Source: Ischnura elegans (taxonomy: Eukaryota > Arthropoda > Insecta > Odonata > Coenagrionidae). From it: a DNA stretch of 64,000 nucleotides. The notes beneath the pieces were generated by a model, which ran no database searches, had not been told where the DNA came from, and saw only the letters and a list, made by a program, of their open reading frames with translations. This document shows positions 1 to 13,200 of the stretch, piece by piece. The stretch covers positions 109,392,917-109,456,916 of the forward strand of contig NC_060254.1 of assembly GCF_921293095.1 (NCBI RefSeq), read 5' to 3'. Each line of letters begins with the position of its first letter. The first letter of the stretch is position 1. Both the position numbers and the translations under genes were made by a program.

Positions 1-156
1 AAAATTCGTGGTGTTTTTATCCTTCCAAATCCGTTTTCATTCTCGCGTTTTGAATCGCATTTTTTTACATTAATGTAAAACATTACCAGTGATCTGTAGA
101 CATTCCAGGGGAATTGAAGGTGGTATATCATCGTAAAGAGAATGATTTACAGCCAA
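1..156. other. non-coding, nothing recognised
   Basis: AT-rich sequence before the first repeat element. I see no exon, RNA gene or repeat boundary in it. Confidence 0.5.
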
Positions 157-820
157 TAGGGTAATTTCCTTCTTCAAAGAAAACGAAAGGCAGGGACTAC
201 GATTCGTTACTCACCATTAGTGTACATATACATAATATACAAATTATTTTGTTTTGTAATTCCCACTTTAGACGAATGGCAATGGTCAATTTTAACCTCA
301 TTTGAAAAAGGCCAGATTGGCGCCCATTCGATGCCACTCCACGTGACGTCACAGGGACCTAGATGCTACACGAGTAGTCAGGAGTTTTACATCGTCTAAG
401 ATTTCCAATGCATGCATGAGGCACAGAGCTCAAGGAAACATCTCTTAATAATCACCTATTAAAACTGGCTAAGGTCGGAAAGTTTCCTTCGTTTGATAGG
501 GTGAGTTATTAAGCCTTATTTAAGCCAAGCGCTACCTGCTCGCTGGGTACTCTGCTACCTGCTAGCAGCCTGCATCGTAGCGGCGATCATAGCCTTGAAC
601 CAAGATGGCCTCACACGGCAGCAGCCGAAACGTCACGCGGGTTTTTCCCAGCATTCATATTTAGCCGTCGCGTTTTCGCGCGCATGAAATTTTTCACTTT
701 TCATTTAATCGTGAAAATTAGATATCGTCATTTAAAAATCTAAAAACGTGAAATACGTACTCCAGTAGTAATAAATAATCTTTCGATTTAGGCAATTAAA
801 AATAATACGAAACCACCCTA
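157..820 (+). mobile_element. MITE family 1, copy 1 (TA-flanked, ~0.66 kb)
   Basis: This non-autonomous repeat has short terminal inverted repeats: it opens TAGGGTAATTTCCTT and closes with AACCACCCTA, whose reverse complement starts TAGGGTGGTT. TA on both sides suits a TA target duplication, as in Tc1/mariner-type elements. Two further copies lie in the window, at 14428-15829 (interrupted by a LINE) and 45157-46070 (reverse, interrupted by a foldback element). All three carry a CACGTGACGTCAC-like motif and a ctacctgctagcagg motif. There is no coding capacity. The superfamily is inferred from the TA only. Confidence 0.75.
339..352. promoter_or_regulatory. CRE (TGACGTCA) overlapping an E-box-like CACGTG inside MITE copy 1
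   Basis: CCACGTGACGTCAC is a palindromic CRE core overlapping CACGTG. It is kept as CGTGACGTCAC or its complement in the other two MITE copies near 14610 and 45880. Binding of any factor is not shown by the sequence. Confidence 0.35.
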
Positions 821-1037
821 TGGAATAGTCAAGAAGGTAGTTTGAAAACAGGGTCATGTGATTAGTTGACAAGTTAATCGAAAAATAAAGAGCGCGCATT
901 CATTTATCAAGGGGGTTCCAAGAGGGTGGGGCGATGAAGCGTTTGCTTCCAGAACCTCTCTCCCCCTCAATCAGATTCAACGCAGTGCCGCGTGATTACC
1001 TACGTAAACGAATATCATTAAGGAAATTAGGATAGGT
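821..1037. other. non-coding, nothing recognised
   Basis: No exon or repeat recognised between two small transposons. Confidence 0.4.
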
Positions 1038-1261
1038 TTAACCCTTCGTGGTCCAACCTCGAGGCTGGCTCGACAGGTCTAGCGCTACAAGCACTTGGCT
1101 TGTCGTCGCATCAGGTCTTACTTCGAGTTGAGCTCGACATCAAGGAGAAGCGATTCATACAAGGGCAATGTTTTACGAGATTACCTGATATGCCGTCAAG
1201 TGTAGTGCTGGTAGCATTACCCTTATCCAGCCAGCCTCAACGATGGACCACAAATGATTAA
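1038..1261. mobile_element. piggyBac-type MITE with TTAA duplication
   Basis: A 216-bp element (1042-1257) lies between two TTAA tetranucleotides (1038-1041 and 1258-1261). Its ends are 29-nt inverted repeats, 1042-1070 against 1229-1257, with 23 of 29 positions matching by eye; the shared core includes GTGGTCCA and GAGGCTGGCT. TTAA duplication is the hallmark of piggyBac-superfamily insertion. The element has no coding capacity. Confidence 0.7.
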
Positions 1262-1706
1262 TCACTTAGAATACACTAAAGGTGAGATCAGTATATGCCA
1301 ACGCCAGCTCGCATTAATCTGAACAAAACATACCCCTCTCCACGCCTTTCATTTTTCGGAATAAACTTTCATAGAATCATACTGAACCAGATAATTCCCC
1401 CTCAAATATTTACTGAAAAAATGAAAGAGCAAAGAACACGATCTAAGGAAACCTGTCGCCAATTATTATATAGAGAAGATAGAAATACATGTTCCCATCT
1501 ACCATAAACGTAATGGCTGCATGAACAACTGCTTTCTCAACCATACGTTCATCTCAATTCTATGTATTTTACACATTTGAAACGCTTCAACTCTATAGGC
1601 AAGTTTCATCATAGTTACTGAAAAATCATTCAATCCTAAATATAAAAATAAAAGTTGTATTTATTAGAGCATCACAGCATATGAGTTTTTCAAAACCTAT
1701 ACAAGG

Positions 1707-1744
1707 AAGTACCACCAATCAAGTACCACCAATCAAGTACCACC
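1707..1744. repeat. 14-bp minisatellite, about 2.7 units
   Basis: The unit aagtaccaccaatc occurs at 1707-1720 and 1721-1734, followed by a partial third unit to 1744. Copies are identical. Confidence 0.85.
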
Positions 1745-4039
1745 GTTATTACGTGAAGTCTCCTAGGTATCAATTATTACTACGTCATTTTAAATTTATC
1801 GCTGTGATATCTTATTGATTGTACGAGCTCTGGATATGATTATAATATAGCTGATTACCTTCCATTATTCTTAAATTACCATACAAATATTTTTCTTTGC
1901 TTCACCAGATTCAAAACAAAAATTCATGCACTTGTATTTCAAACAAATCCCCTAACAAATTCCTACTCGTTCATTGAAAACTTTAAAATTCTCCGGGATA
2001 TTCAGTTGGCAGCAGCCCATCTGATTTCTGAGTACGTACTGTTACAGAACAGTATTAGCATGTTGGGTCAAACATTCAAAGAAAATGACGTTGGCTTAAA
2101 CAGAAACAGGGGAGCACTAGCATTTAATTCACTTACTTATTAACTAAATTGAATATTTGAATATTAGGCTTTAATAATAAAAAATGGAGGAACGATATTA
2201 TTTTATTACTTGCATGAGCATATACTCGTAAATCCGGTAAATCATATTCGCATATGATCCCCATTCGCATACGAGGCACTTTAGGGTAGACTCCGTCTAT
2301 AGCTCATGAATATTCCAGAATCTTTAACGGTGGAAGGGCAAAAAACGAGAGAGTTATAAGAGTAATGGCATACGAATACATTCCACTACACTTCCAACCC
2401 TCACTCAAACCATGAAAACTAATGCATTAAACAGAACCAGTCCCAGATTTCCTTCCATAGATATATACTCGCAAAAACCAGACGCGAACATGATATCTCC
2501 GTAAACAATCGTGCACGGCTAAGTTCATTACTCAAGAGTGTCAGAATTCAATGAGTACCAATAGCGACGAGCTCGTACGATGGAAGCCCTTCCCTAGGAT
2601 TTCATTTTATCCCCTACTCAGTAGGCGGGATTTTCCGAAAAACAAAATTCGTCGAGTCAATCTCCAGGCTGGAGAGCACACAAAAAAATACCAGGTCTCG
2701 ATTACAAGCCCATCGCGCGAACTGATCGATGAGGAACGGGCGAGCAATATGTCACTTATGTAAACATCACAACGCGCTCTCTCTCTCTGTCGCTCAGCTA
2801 GGAGAGAGAGGGAGAGAGGATGCTCCATCAAACAGGGAGGCAGTCGAAGGGAGGGAGGTCCATGAATTACCCCGGCCGAAGTTTCGGAGACCCCGCGCAG
2901 ATACTGGTGCCGTTAGCGTACATCGACTCTAACACCGGCGCAAATTAAAAAGCCAGGAGGGGTGGCTGACAGTTTGTGCCTACCTTTTCCTTCTAAGCCT
3001 TGAAAAGGCCCCCATCCATCTTACCCGGGCAGTAATTACCATCAAGTGCAAATGCTACCATTCCCACAGAGTGGAGGCGTTTTTCGGGGCGAAAAAAATA
3101 ATCGTTGGCCCGGCGGCGTGCATTAAAGGCTCGTTAGGGAAGAGAAACCCTTTAACCTCTCCCATGCTCCTCAGCATAAAGAATGAATGGCTATGCATCG
3201 ACAATTCGGCCGCATTTCGTGGAAACATGCCAAATATTTCGCATAACATTTTAATGCGCTGTGTTTCCCTGGCGTTAATAAGGTTGTTCGCGACTCAAGA
3301 TAGAGGGTTCCGAATTCTGTAAAAATCCTATATATTAAATGCTGAAATGAATTGATGTGAGTGGCACGAATATAAAATTATCATCATCGAAGATGAAAGC
3401 GAGTCAGAACTAAAGTCAGAGGACAAGGCCCACTATGAGTATTCGAGCGGATACTACGAAGGAAGATACACTGGCCTGCAAAGGAAAATGACAAATGGAG
3501 ACAAAATGTAAATAAATAGCTGAATCAATTAACTGGAGGTCAAGATATAGTCAGAAACATGATGGCACGGAGAATAGAGCGGTCAGGCCACGAGGAGAGA
3601 ATAAAAGAGGAAAGATCGTGCAAAACGATGAGGGAAAAGTTGAAACGCTCTGAAAGAAACCGAAAAGCTGAGATGGGTGAGCGGCGACAGAGTCGTAAAT
3701 CGGAATAGTTTTGGGGCGGGGGATGTATCAGATGAAACAGCACGCCACATCGGGTAATAATCAACGAAATTTTCCATTCAAACATGAGATTATTTCATTT
3801 AAACATGACTGCATTCAATATTTGCTGGAGAAAGTTACAAGTATTTCAGTTTTTTAACTAACATGAAGGCTAACTATTGTACAAGATAGGCGGTATGAAT
3901 GATCTGAGATGATTATGGGGTTAGGGTGTTCTATCCCCCAAGGTCGCCATATTTACGCCACTAGATCTCATGCTACTAAGAATTTAACATTGTCCCAATA
4001 TAGCAATTTCAAACAATCCATTAAATATATTAATTCTAA
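1745..4039. other. non-coding stretch with a CT/GA inverted run
   Basis: No exon with usable splice sites and family resemblance was found. A run of CT at 2777-2788 faces a GA run at 2803-2818, able to form a hairpin. The stretch around 2800-3300 is more GC-rich than its surroundings but has no recognisable product. Confidence 0.4.
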
Positions 4040-4640
4040 TATAATACAACTAAAAAATGAACATTGACCCAATTTCACACTCTCCCATTTAAACCACTAT
4101 GTAATTAACCAATAAGTGATGCACACTTCTTAAAATATTTCGCATTTGCAGGGAAGATCTTAAAAATAACTTCAGGTAGGTCGTTCCACTCCTTTATTCC
4201 TCTATGCAGGAAGGATTTTTTCAAAATGTCTGTTTTCTGTTTTTTTTTTTTAAACTTAATTTTGAATTTATGATTTTTCCCCCCTATGTAGCAGAGTGAG
4301 TCCAGCTTCAGACCTATTCTTACCAGCCCCACTCATTTGTGAATGCTTTGTACACCCCGCATATCCTATTTATGGTTCTTCTCACTTGTAGAGATTTCCA
4401 TCCTAAGCTCCCTAGCATAGCTCATACACTTTCCCCCCTTCTATGTTTCCCAAGAGTATACCTGGCTGCCTTTCGCTGAACTTTTTCAAGCTTTAAAGAT
4501 TCGTTTTTACAGTAGGGATCCCACACCGAAGTTACATATAGACGACAGACGATAGATGACGATATTTCAAACCTGCAGCAAAGGAATATCGAGGGATGGA
4601 GAAGATAGATAGAAGGGGCGACTGGAGTCAAATTGTGTGG
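4040..4640 (-). mobile_element. LINE 3' end, family L copy 1 (decayed reverse-transcriptase C-terminus)
   Basis: On the minus strand broken frames read SVWDPYCKN, EKVQRKAARY and later FLHRGIKEWNDLP, the typical tail of a non-LTR retrotransposon reverse transcriptase (thumb and end of ORF2). Several stops and frame changes break it. A second copy of the same 3' end lies at 19150-19365 (minus) with the same phrases. Inactive remnant. Confidence 0.7.
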
Positions 4641-6943
4641 AGGTCAAGGCGCACTGAGGCGACTAAAGCACCCCTGGTGAGAAATAGATTTAACATTAGA
4701 AATCATAAGTGCTGCAAAGAGCATTTACATGGAAATTTTGGTTGGAGGTACCTTTTGCAAGCGCTTCCTACTAAAAGAAGATGAAATATTTATGTCTGGG
4801 AGGAGTTTACAGAAGCTATTAAACATCAGCCAACTCATACAAACTTCCGAAATGTATTCCTCCAACGTAATGCAAGTTCATAGTAAAGTAGCTAACACAA
4901 AGGATTAAGAGTGTAAATCTAATTCCATTAAAGGTCACGCATCCTGAAAGTATAGTAAAGTACAAATAAGAGTTTCTAAAAAAAGCCATATATGTGAGTA
5001 CGCGGTAAAAACATGAAATTAGAATTACAAAATTTTGCAAAGAACGTCAAATTTCGATTTAAGAAAAATTAAAAAAAAACTAAATTTTACAGGTAGCCGA
5101 AAATGTCGTTAACTTAACTGTCAAGCAAAAATTTCAGTCGAAACAGGCATTAAAAATCGGAAAAACGGGCATAAGAATTGAAAACTAGAGATATTCAATT
5201 CCTCTGATCATGATATTGTTCGCTAATTACAATTTCATAACTTCAGTGGCATGCCAAATAACGATTCCGTCTGTTGGACATGGCGTTGACTTTTACCTCG
5301 AATCCCAAAATTTGAGGCACCGAAAATTGCTTTACAGTTCATTGGAGGGGTTAATATTACCTCGCACTTTTCAGTCTCTCTCAGTCAGCTGCGACGTCAT
5401 TCCTCTCGAGTTATCTTTCACTGAAATGAATTTAAAAGAGAAAGCAAAACAACTATTCCTGTAAGTCTCCGTAAAAACTTTGGCGGGTGATCGTCATGGC
5501 GATTAAAACATTTTTTAGTTAACGCGTCATAGTTGGGGCGGCTACGTTTCGACCGACCGATGCCATTTGCTTTCTTGAGGGTAGCTAGATTCTTTCGTGA
5601 AAGGGAAATTTTCTCGCCACACGCGCAGGCAAAATATCTAGTAAAAAGCGTCACGGACAGGACGCCGCTGCAAGTTGAAGGGATCCATGGATCTCCTTAC
5701 CAAACCTGCGGGACGAATTACAGTGGTGAAACACGCAGAACCGTGAAAACCCTCCCAAAGGAACACGATCGTGCGATTCGACTGAACAATCATCAAAATC
5801 CGCAGTATCCGAACAGGAAGCTCTGGGACACGCAATCGACTCGCGGTATACACAAATCGTAGCGTCAACATAAAATGCTTTTTGCAAAGACTGGTGAGAT
5901 ACGCAATAGAGACATTTAAGGAGGACAAAAACCATTTTAACCGGGACACCGGCCCCAAAATTAGCCGAACGTGGCAGCTTTTACTCATGAAAAAATGAAT
6001 CCAAACTGTCAACTCCTCTCCGTCTTCCCCTTCCTCCAGACGCGGCACCTCGGCATAGATGAGAAGAAGATTACCGGACTCTAAAGATTTCCTTGAGAAA
6101 GCGACCAGCATCGGACGGGAAACGTTGGGTCCTACCTAATATTGACGGGGAGAAATGCAAATATGAAAAAATAGAAAAATATTTATAAAACACCGTGATA
6201 CACAAGGCGAGTATTAGCTGGGGTGATATTAATACACTCAGATGCGATATATTTTTGAGCGCAGATGATATATTTTCAATAGCCTTAAACCATTTTAGAA
6301 ACCTTCAAAAATGGAGACTCGGGTATCGATCTCCCAACTGATTCCCTACTACGGTGGCTATAGCTGAAATTTCAATTGTAGAATATTATATGAAATACAT
6401 TAACAACGGATATCAATCTTCGTTCAGCGTTATGCGATTCATAAGAATAAGTGGATCTGTTTATTTAGTATTTCACTAGAGAAAATCCGACGTTCAGCAA
6501 CCTCTATTGTTCGCTTAACTTCTCAAGATATTCATGAGGAAAAGTGACCAGCAGGTATTGCGAAAGGTGGAGCTTTTCTGGTGAAAAGAAGGGATAATAC
6601 TCGTATCAGAATCGGCCCGTGAACATTTGAAATATTTTCCCGCCCAGTGACCCAAAACCTTCAACCTTGTGTTTGTTAACTTCAAACTTAGAAGGAACTA
6701 ACTCCACAACAGCTTAGTAGAATATAAAAAAAACGCTAACACCAACAACAATACTTGCAAATTTAAAGACGATTCCAGAAACATCAAAAGGAATTGAAAT
6801 AAATACGACGACGAACCGTAATAGAGATAAGCATGAAAATAGGAATTTAAAATACAATATGATAATAAAAATGTTTTTGCGTGCAAGGGATATTATTTTT
6901 TATTTTCGAAAAAGTTACACCAAGGAAAAACATAATATCTCAG
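4641..6943. other. non-coding, nothing recognised
   Basis: A 157-codon minus-strand open frame covers 5638-6111 but has no recognisable domain, biased composition or splice support, so I treat it as chance. No RNA gene or repeat boundary seen. Confidence 0.4.
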
Positions 6944-6950
6944 AAAAAAA
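6944..6950 (-). terminator. RNA polymerase III terminator of tRNA-Thr
   Basis: Seven T residues on the minus strand, 13 nt beyond the tRNA 3' end, form a standard polymerase III stop. Confidence 0.75.
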
Positions 6951-6963
6951 GTACCACACACTC

Positions 6964-7037
6964 AGGCACCGGAGAGATTCGAACTCTCGATCTCCTGTTT
7001 ACTAGACAGGCGCTTTAACCAACTAAGCCACGGCGCC
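6964..7037 (-). tRNA. tRNA-Thr (anticodon AGT)
   Basis: The minus strand folds as a complete cloverleaf. The 7-bp acceptor stem pairs GGCGCCG with CGGTGCC (one G-T), followed by a T discriminator base. The D arm contains TGGCTTAGTTGG (A box). The anticodon stem CCTGT/ACAGG encloses the loop CTAGTAA, giving anticodon AGT, read as IGU for threonine codons. The T arm GAGAG-TTCGAAT-CTCTC is perfect (B box). There is no intron and no encoded CCA, as expected for a eukaryotic nuclear gene. A T7 terminator follows. It looks functional. Confidence 0.95.
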
Positions 7038-8894
7038 GTTACGGGGACCGGTCGTCAAATACGTATTTAAAGAAATACTCCCAATATGTAATATACATGC
7101 GATGGAATCGTATTTTGTCATCCTTGGATGACGTTTTGTTGTTCGGTGCTAATTATTTATAATCAGGACACGGAATCATGAGTCCGCGAGCAGTCCTTAG
7201 CAGTTGACATCACTTCGGAGGAGCTCAATTCTTGCCAAGTTTCAGTGATGAATCATGGCCCAGCTGTTAACAGTGATTAATGTTGAAGCAACCCACAAAA
7301 TAACGGCAAAGGAAATAGATAATCTAAGTCCAAATTAATTTACCAATAAGAAAATAATATTAACTGCCAACGCCAGCGGATATTCGCGCCGTCGACTTCG
7401 TTCAAGTTTTCCTCCGTTTACGACCGTAGTAACCACTGCAATGCAGGATAAAAATCAGGTAATACAAGAGGATAATGAAACGATTGTTACACGGTGATAT
7501 GAATGACCAAAGACTGTAGTCATGATGGAAACCAGAGAAACAGAAGTAAGGTACACTGAGAAGGACGAATCATCCACTTATGTTTGCCAGGGATAACGAC
7601 TGCATATTGAGAAGATAACGCAGAATACAAATGTGTATGACATTCATTAGTTCGAGCATCCAAAGAGGACAAAATATCAATCCAGATAAGAGATCTCCCA
7701 ACATCTCGCTCGGTTGGAAGGAGAAAAATAATAATTACCCGCCTATGGCAGACAGCATGGAATGACACGGTCATTAATAAGAATAAAAACAAGTCCAAAA
7801 GCACTGTATGAGAACAAATGGAACGCAAATGCGACAACACAAAATATTCCTGAGCTAGAAAGATTTGAAGGGAGTACACTTCTAAACCAATGGAACAATT
7901 AAATTTAAGGCTTATCAAAATTAGATGAACGCATTATTAATATCAACAGTGAATAGCAAAAAAAATATTTATCACAAAAATGAATACGTGAAGCATTGTC
8001 GATCAAGGATGCAGAAAATTGTTATTCGACTATAAATATAATCTACTACGTTGGCAGTATTAAAAGAAAAAAACTAGTAGGCAGAAAATAAGAGGTAAAC
8101 GGACGCATCAGTAAGGATATCTGAAAAAAATCTGCGTCAGCGTATGTGGTGTACATGAATTCATTTATATGAAATACCTCCTTTTCAGAATATTTTTTCT
8201 TGAAAATCGTCATGAAAAATATCCGAAAATACGATGGAAAGTACGAAAAAAAGGCCTTTCCGAGTACCTCAATACAGCGACATTGAAACAGATTTTCGAA
8301 GGAGAGACAGATATTTGGTTAAAAAAGTTTTAAAATACAGAACAAAAAATATATTACCATTTCCCCGGGATCGGGAAGACAATGAATCGACTTGTATTTT
8401 TTCTGTATATACATCGATGTAAAATATACTTTTCCGAAAATATTAAAGAACGAAAGGATTAACAAAATTTTTGCAATAAAGGTAATCGCAAAATTCAGCA
8501 TTTATGTACAAAATATACTAGAAAGCATTGACATTGATGTTTTTTATAATAATAATAATCTACATGAAAATGCCATTATTAACAACGTTTGCCATGTAGT
8601 TGCTATTGAATACCTATTATTTTATGTAACCAAGATTCTCGGTACGCAGTGATGATAACACGGCTCCAAAAATACGATTTGAGCAATACGGAAAATATAA
8701 TATTTTTTAAAACTAATTCGAATTGCCATTTGGGCGTTCCGTCTCCATTTCTCATCTGACTTACGATTACTTCTTAAACCGCTAATGTATTTCTATGGCA
8801 CACATATATTTGAGAATTTTCGTTTTCTCGAGCGAACGAACATGACTGAACTTGGCCATGGCATGTTGGCGCTAAGAAGCCAGTTCCAAAACAA
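7038..8894. other. non-coding, nothing recognised
   Basis: AT-rich sequence without recognisable exons, RNA genes or repeat ends. Confidence 0.45.
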
Positions 8895-9080
8895 ATGACC
8901 ACGTCTATAAATCGCATGGGATAGTTCAAAAGGAATTGAAAATGTTTGGAAGCAGTTACACATGAGTATTCTCCGTACTCAGCAGTTACAATATTAATGA
9001 TGACGTCTAGAAATCCTGTCGAATCTTTCAAAAGGAGTTGAAAATGTGTAGAAAGCAGCTCTACACGAACACATTCTGTA
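8895..9080. repeat. two diverged tandem units of about 102 bp
   Basis: The block starting atgaccacgtct (8895) recurs as atgatgacgtct (8997). Both continue into ttcaaaaggaRttgaaaatg and a gcag..tacac segment. They are diverged, so this is an old duplication. Confidence 0.6.
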
Positions 9081-9146
9081 CAAAGGTGTTCAAAGGGAGA
9101 TTACAAATGAGTTAAAAATTTGTTCATACTTCCAAAATTTTGTATA

Positions 9147-10222
9147 CATCTACATCTACATAATACCCTGCGAGCCACCTCTAGGGTGTTTGGCAGGGGG
9201 TGATCAATCACCAGCATGCAGCATGCATTTGGACTCCCACATGCACACCGCACCGTCCAAAAAACGTCCCGTATAATAACAAACTATACTACTATATGCT
9301 GTTAGAAATAGAATATAGATTAGAAATTCAGAAACATGCATTAAGTTTTACATAGGTTAGTAGGCTACACTACAAGTAAAGCAATCTATTTACGAGTTCT
9401 ATTGCTGCCGCTATAATCTCTTATTGATCGTGGAAAAAATGACATTCGGAATCTGTCTGTTCTACAATCTATCTCTCTTATTTTATTTATATGATCTGAT
9501 TTTCCGTAGTACGTTGGCGTCCGCAAGATATGGTTAACTTCGTCAGAAAAGACACTGCTCTTGAATTTATCTAAAGGGTTTAGTCTATTTTTCAATCTAC
9601 GGTCCGACAGAGATTCCCATCCGAGTTTATCTAAGAGGTCAGTTACACTAACAAGACTATCGTAACGACCTTTCACATACCTGGCAGCTCTTCTTTGCAC
9701 GCGTTCTAACTCTGTTATTAAGCCTTTTTCATGAGGGTCCCAAACACTGGCAGCGTATTCCAAATGTGGTCTAACGAGGGAAAAGTAGCTAATTTCTCTC
9801 ACTTTGTCGTCGCACTTTCCTAATATTCTTTTAACAAAACCCATTTTACGATTAGCTTGACCGGTTATTTCTCGAATATGTTTATTCCACGATAGATCAT
9901 TATTGAGTCTAACGCCTAGATATTTCACGGATTCAACTGCATTTAATTGGGTGCCTCGAATGATATAGTTACGCTGTAGGGAGTTATTCTTCTTCCAGAA
10001 ATTCATTACGACGCATTTTTCCAAATTTAATTCCAACTGCCAAGCATCGCACCAAGCTTGGATAGCAGCAAGGTCATTCGTTAGTTCATCCATATCTTTG
10101 CTGGAACGGATTTCTCTGTAAGCTACAGCGTCGTCTGCAAATAATCGTAACTTACTGTGTACTACTTCGCCAATGTCGTTTATATAAAGAAGGAATAGGA
10201 GTGGGCCAATGACACTACACTA
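9147..10222 (-). mobile_element. LINE family A, copy A (5'-truncated non-LTR retrotransposon)
   Basis: The element lies on the minus strand: its 3' end is at low coordinates and finishes in a (GTAGAT)n tail, seen on the plus strand as tacatctacatctaca. TGTATA occurs on both sides (9141-9146 and 10223-10228), a likely short target duplication. The 5' end is truncated inside the reverse-transcriptase gene, as is usual for target-primed reverse transcription. About 320 bp of 3'UTR, tail included, follow the stop. A closely similar copy is at 15041-15784 and a short 3' end at 16186-16309, so the family was active fairly recently. Confidence 0.85.
9386..10213 (-). pseudogene. reverse transcriptase fragment of LINE family A
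   Basis: An uninterrupted minus-strand frame of about 275 codons starts inside the palm domain with VIGPLLFLLYIND, contains the catalytic box FADDAVAY (F/Y-A-D-D motif) and runs through the thumb (KYLGVRL, SYFSLVRPHLEYAASVWDP, ERVQRRAARY) to a natural-looking end, SNRTRK-stop. The fingers, the first catalytic aspartate and the endonuclease are missing because the copy is 5'-truncated, so it cannot be autonomous. The frame is intact over what remains, unlike the LINE at 4040-4640. This is an RT of the Jockey/CR1/L2-like kind; the exact clade needs a tree. Confidence 0.85.
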
Positions 10223-13200
10223 TGTATAAATGAGTTCCATGTTAAATACAATGTATCAAAACAGTGTCAAAAGGGTTCCGAAGCAGTTGCAAAGCAAAAT
10301 ATTTTCCAGAGTAGCGATGAGCTAATGAAAGGATGATGATAAATGCAACAGGGTAAATAAAATTTCAGTAATGAGTGTATGCATAACCCATTTTCATTGT
10401 CGTGCATGCCAAAATGAAAAATTAAGAATATAAAAAATTCCATAGGTACCTACGCTATATCAAATTTTAAACTAATTCTATAGCTGTTTCTACAACACTC
10501 CCGATATGAATACGATCCTTCTATTCGCGTCTCAATCTATTTCCACGAGGTGCCCTTTGAAAATGATAAAATATCGGCACACTCCGTTGTATATGTGCTC
10601 CTGATTAAGCAAGGCTGAAAACAAAACCATGGTCGACAAACTCTACACAAGAAGGCACTTTTTTAACTCATGCAAGCTCAGCGCTTTCCGCGATGGTGAC
10701 GTCAAATATTCTTCACCTCCGAGGCTCATATCAACGGGCCCTCAACTCAGTTTAATGGTTTTGACGTCATGCTTACTATTTTCACAGCATCCGCAGGAGT
10801 TCATTTTTAACGAAGACGACCTCTAAATTTTCCCATTGACGGTGATCAATGATTATAAATTCCTCCATGTAAATACCTTTAGCACAAGTTGAAAAACAAT
10901 ATAAAAAAATCGGCAAGCTATATGATTTTTAATACTTTCTGAAGTTGAAGACCTCAATTCATTCTACCCCAGCATTTTCCTCGGCAATTGACAGAAAAAA
11001 ACTATAAGTTTCCCATACTTTCGTTCAGGTAATTCATTAATGCATGTAAAAAAATACAGCCAAATTATTCGATACAATACCCACGTGACACGATGACTGG
11101 CCATTCTTAATATACCATAAAGTAATGGATACATATACGGATGAGTACATCTGAGCAGACTGAAAATTTTTAATTGAACTGTGTTTTTTTCTTCTTCATT
11201 AATATCATTTCTCTGGCATTAATACACAGGAGTTACACAATGATATGAGAATAAAAATAATTTTACCATAAAAATAACATGATTATCTAAAGAAAGTATT
11301 ACCCTATTTAAAAATATTATTTGCACTCGTCATGCTGAGATATTAAAATATAAATTATGTTACTTACCATGTATTTTGTATTGAATATATTCTTTACCTT
11401 GATCCCGTAGTTACCCGTAGTCAATTGCATGCAAATGACACATTTGGAATTCAGCTGAAGTATTAACTTGGCAATAATTTAGAAATTGAAAATCGTAGGT
11501 GTCTAGTATGTTTCATTATTATAATTGCTCCGTAGAACCTTGTATTACGTGTTCCGTCAAAACGGCATTGCCATTATAAGCTGCAATGCTTATACTTTTT
11601 TTGCACCCACCCACAAGCACCGTCATTAGATCATACAGGAATCGTTGCATTTTCAAGTGCGAAATTCAGAACAGCCAGCGAGGCGTGCTCATTCGTGCAT
11701 GACAGCCGATAAAACGCAATTACGAGAGGATGGTTTAAAATTTTAATGAAATTGATAACCACTCCGCTTCTAGGCGAAACGTCCAATTCTTATCAATGTC
11801 AAGCACATAACTTACTTCAGTTAGCAACGCATCTCAGTCGCTGCATTTCATGCGAAAATCACGGCGCAAATTTCCACCACGGCAACATTTTCACGCATTA
11901 CCGTATCAATTATGAACTTGCGCATGATAGCAATCCTGCTCGTTAGCCACGGCGTTCAAAAGCACACTACACTGTAACGGAAAGATATGCTTTGGCGAGT
12001 ATCGTGAAACTGACGCTGGATCAATTACTACGGGATTTAACCGCCCAGAAATATTCAACCTCACCACCATTCCACTAAGTGTTCCATTATGATTCCCTGA
12101 ATGGTGTTTTGTTCTTGTCGTGCAAAGCAGAGCAAATTTGCCTCTTCAAAAGTAGAGCCAAGAGGTGGGGGGGTAGGGATTTCCATCCGCGGCGCGCCAC
12201 CTGCACAATTCAATTTACGAACGATCCAGGCTTAGTGAAATTCATTACTAATTCTCACTCAGACCACCTGCAAAACCTTTCAGCTCGCTTTTGCAATTCC
12301 ACTGGCGTCGGCCAATAGAAAGTCAGCCCGGGGAGTGGGGAGAATAGGAGACCTAGAAGGAAATACCCAGCACTTAGGCGAGGGTGCATTACATAGCAAT
12401 TAGTCCCCCCGCCCCCGCGAAACTCCTCGTCGTGGAGCAAATGACCAGAGATGAGGAGGAAAAAGTATTCTTGTGCACGGTGGCGGCGGCGGCGTGAAAA
12501 AGGTCTAATAAAGGCAGGCTTGGAAACGACTCGAAAACCTCAAATGGATTTGACAACGGCCACAACTACACGAACACTGTGATGTGAGGCACACGGATAT
12601 ATACAGTTTCCAATTCTCGTGCATTCAGTTCGCCCTCATTTTACTTCCGCTGATAATGTTAAGGGATATGTCCACAAGAGGGCAGGATTTCATATGCCAC
12701 AGGTGAACCAATGCAAAAAGAAAAGCAATGCAAAATATGTAGGGGGAGAAAACTCTCGGGCGACCGATGATTGATGCCTTTCACCAACGGCATTGCTTTT
12801 ATTCCAAATAAGAATGAAAAATGCCCTTTATAGGCTATTTACGGTGCCTGCAAAAACTTCATGGAAAAGTATAATGACTTCAAGCCTTGATTAATTCCAA
12901 TGCCAGGAATAAAATTTTACTGCCATCCATTCATAATTAGTTTCACCCATAAGTAGGCTCCACTGAGTCCAGCTTCGATCGATAGCCAACGAGTGCTATG
13001 ACGTCCACTGTTGCTGAAAACTCTTTCTTGCACAAAGACGGAGAACAAAAGAAAGACGAAAGACAGAGAATGTAATCCATTATTCACCTCGAGGATAATC
13101 ATTACCAGGCAATTTTTGACCGATTTGAAAGCTACCACCTGCACACTTAAAAACATTCTCAGTCGATTGGGTAGACTCTATAGATTGATATAAAAAACAC

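Noticed and set aside
2551..3322. Several 60-83-codon frames as upstream exons of the LolA-like gene
   Set aside because: None shows a signal peptide, a family-like segment or a phase-0 donor.
5638..6111. 157-codon minus-strand open frame
   Set aside because: No domain, no plausible splice context, no compositional support; overlapping frames on the other strand are equally open.
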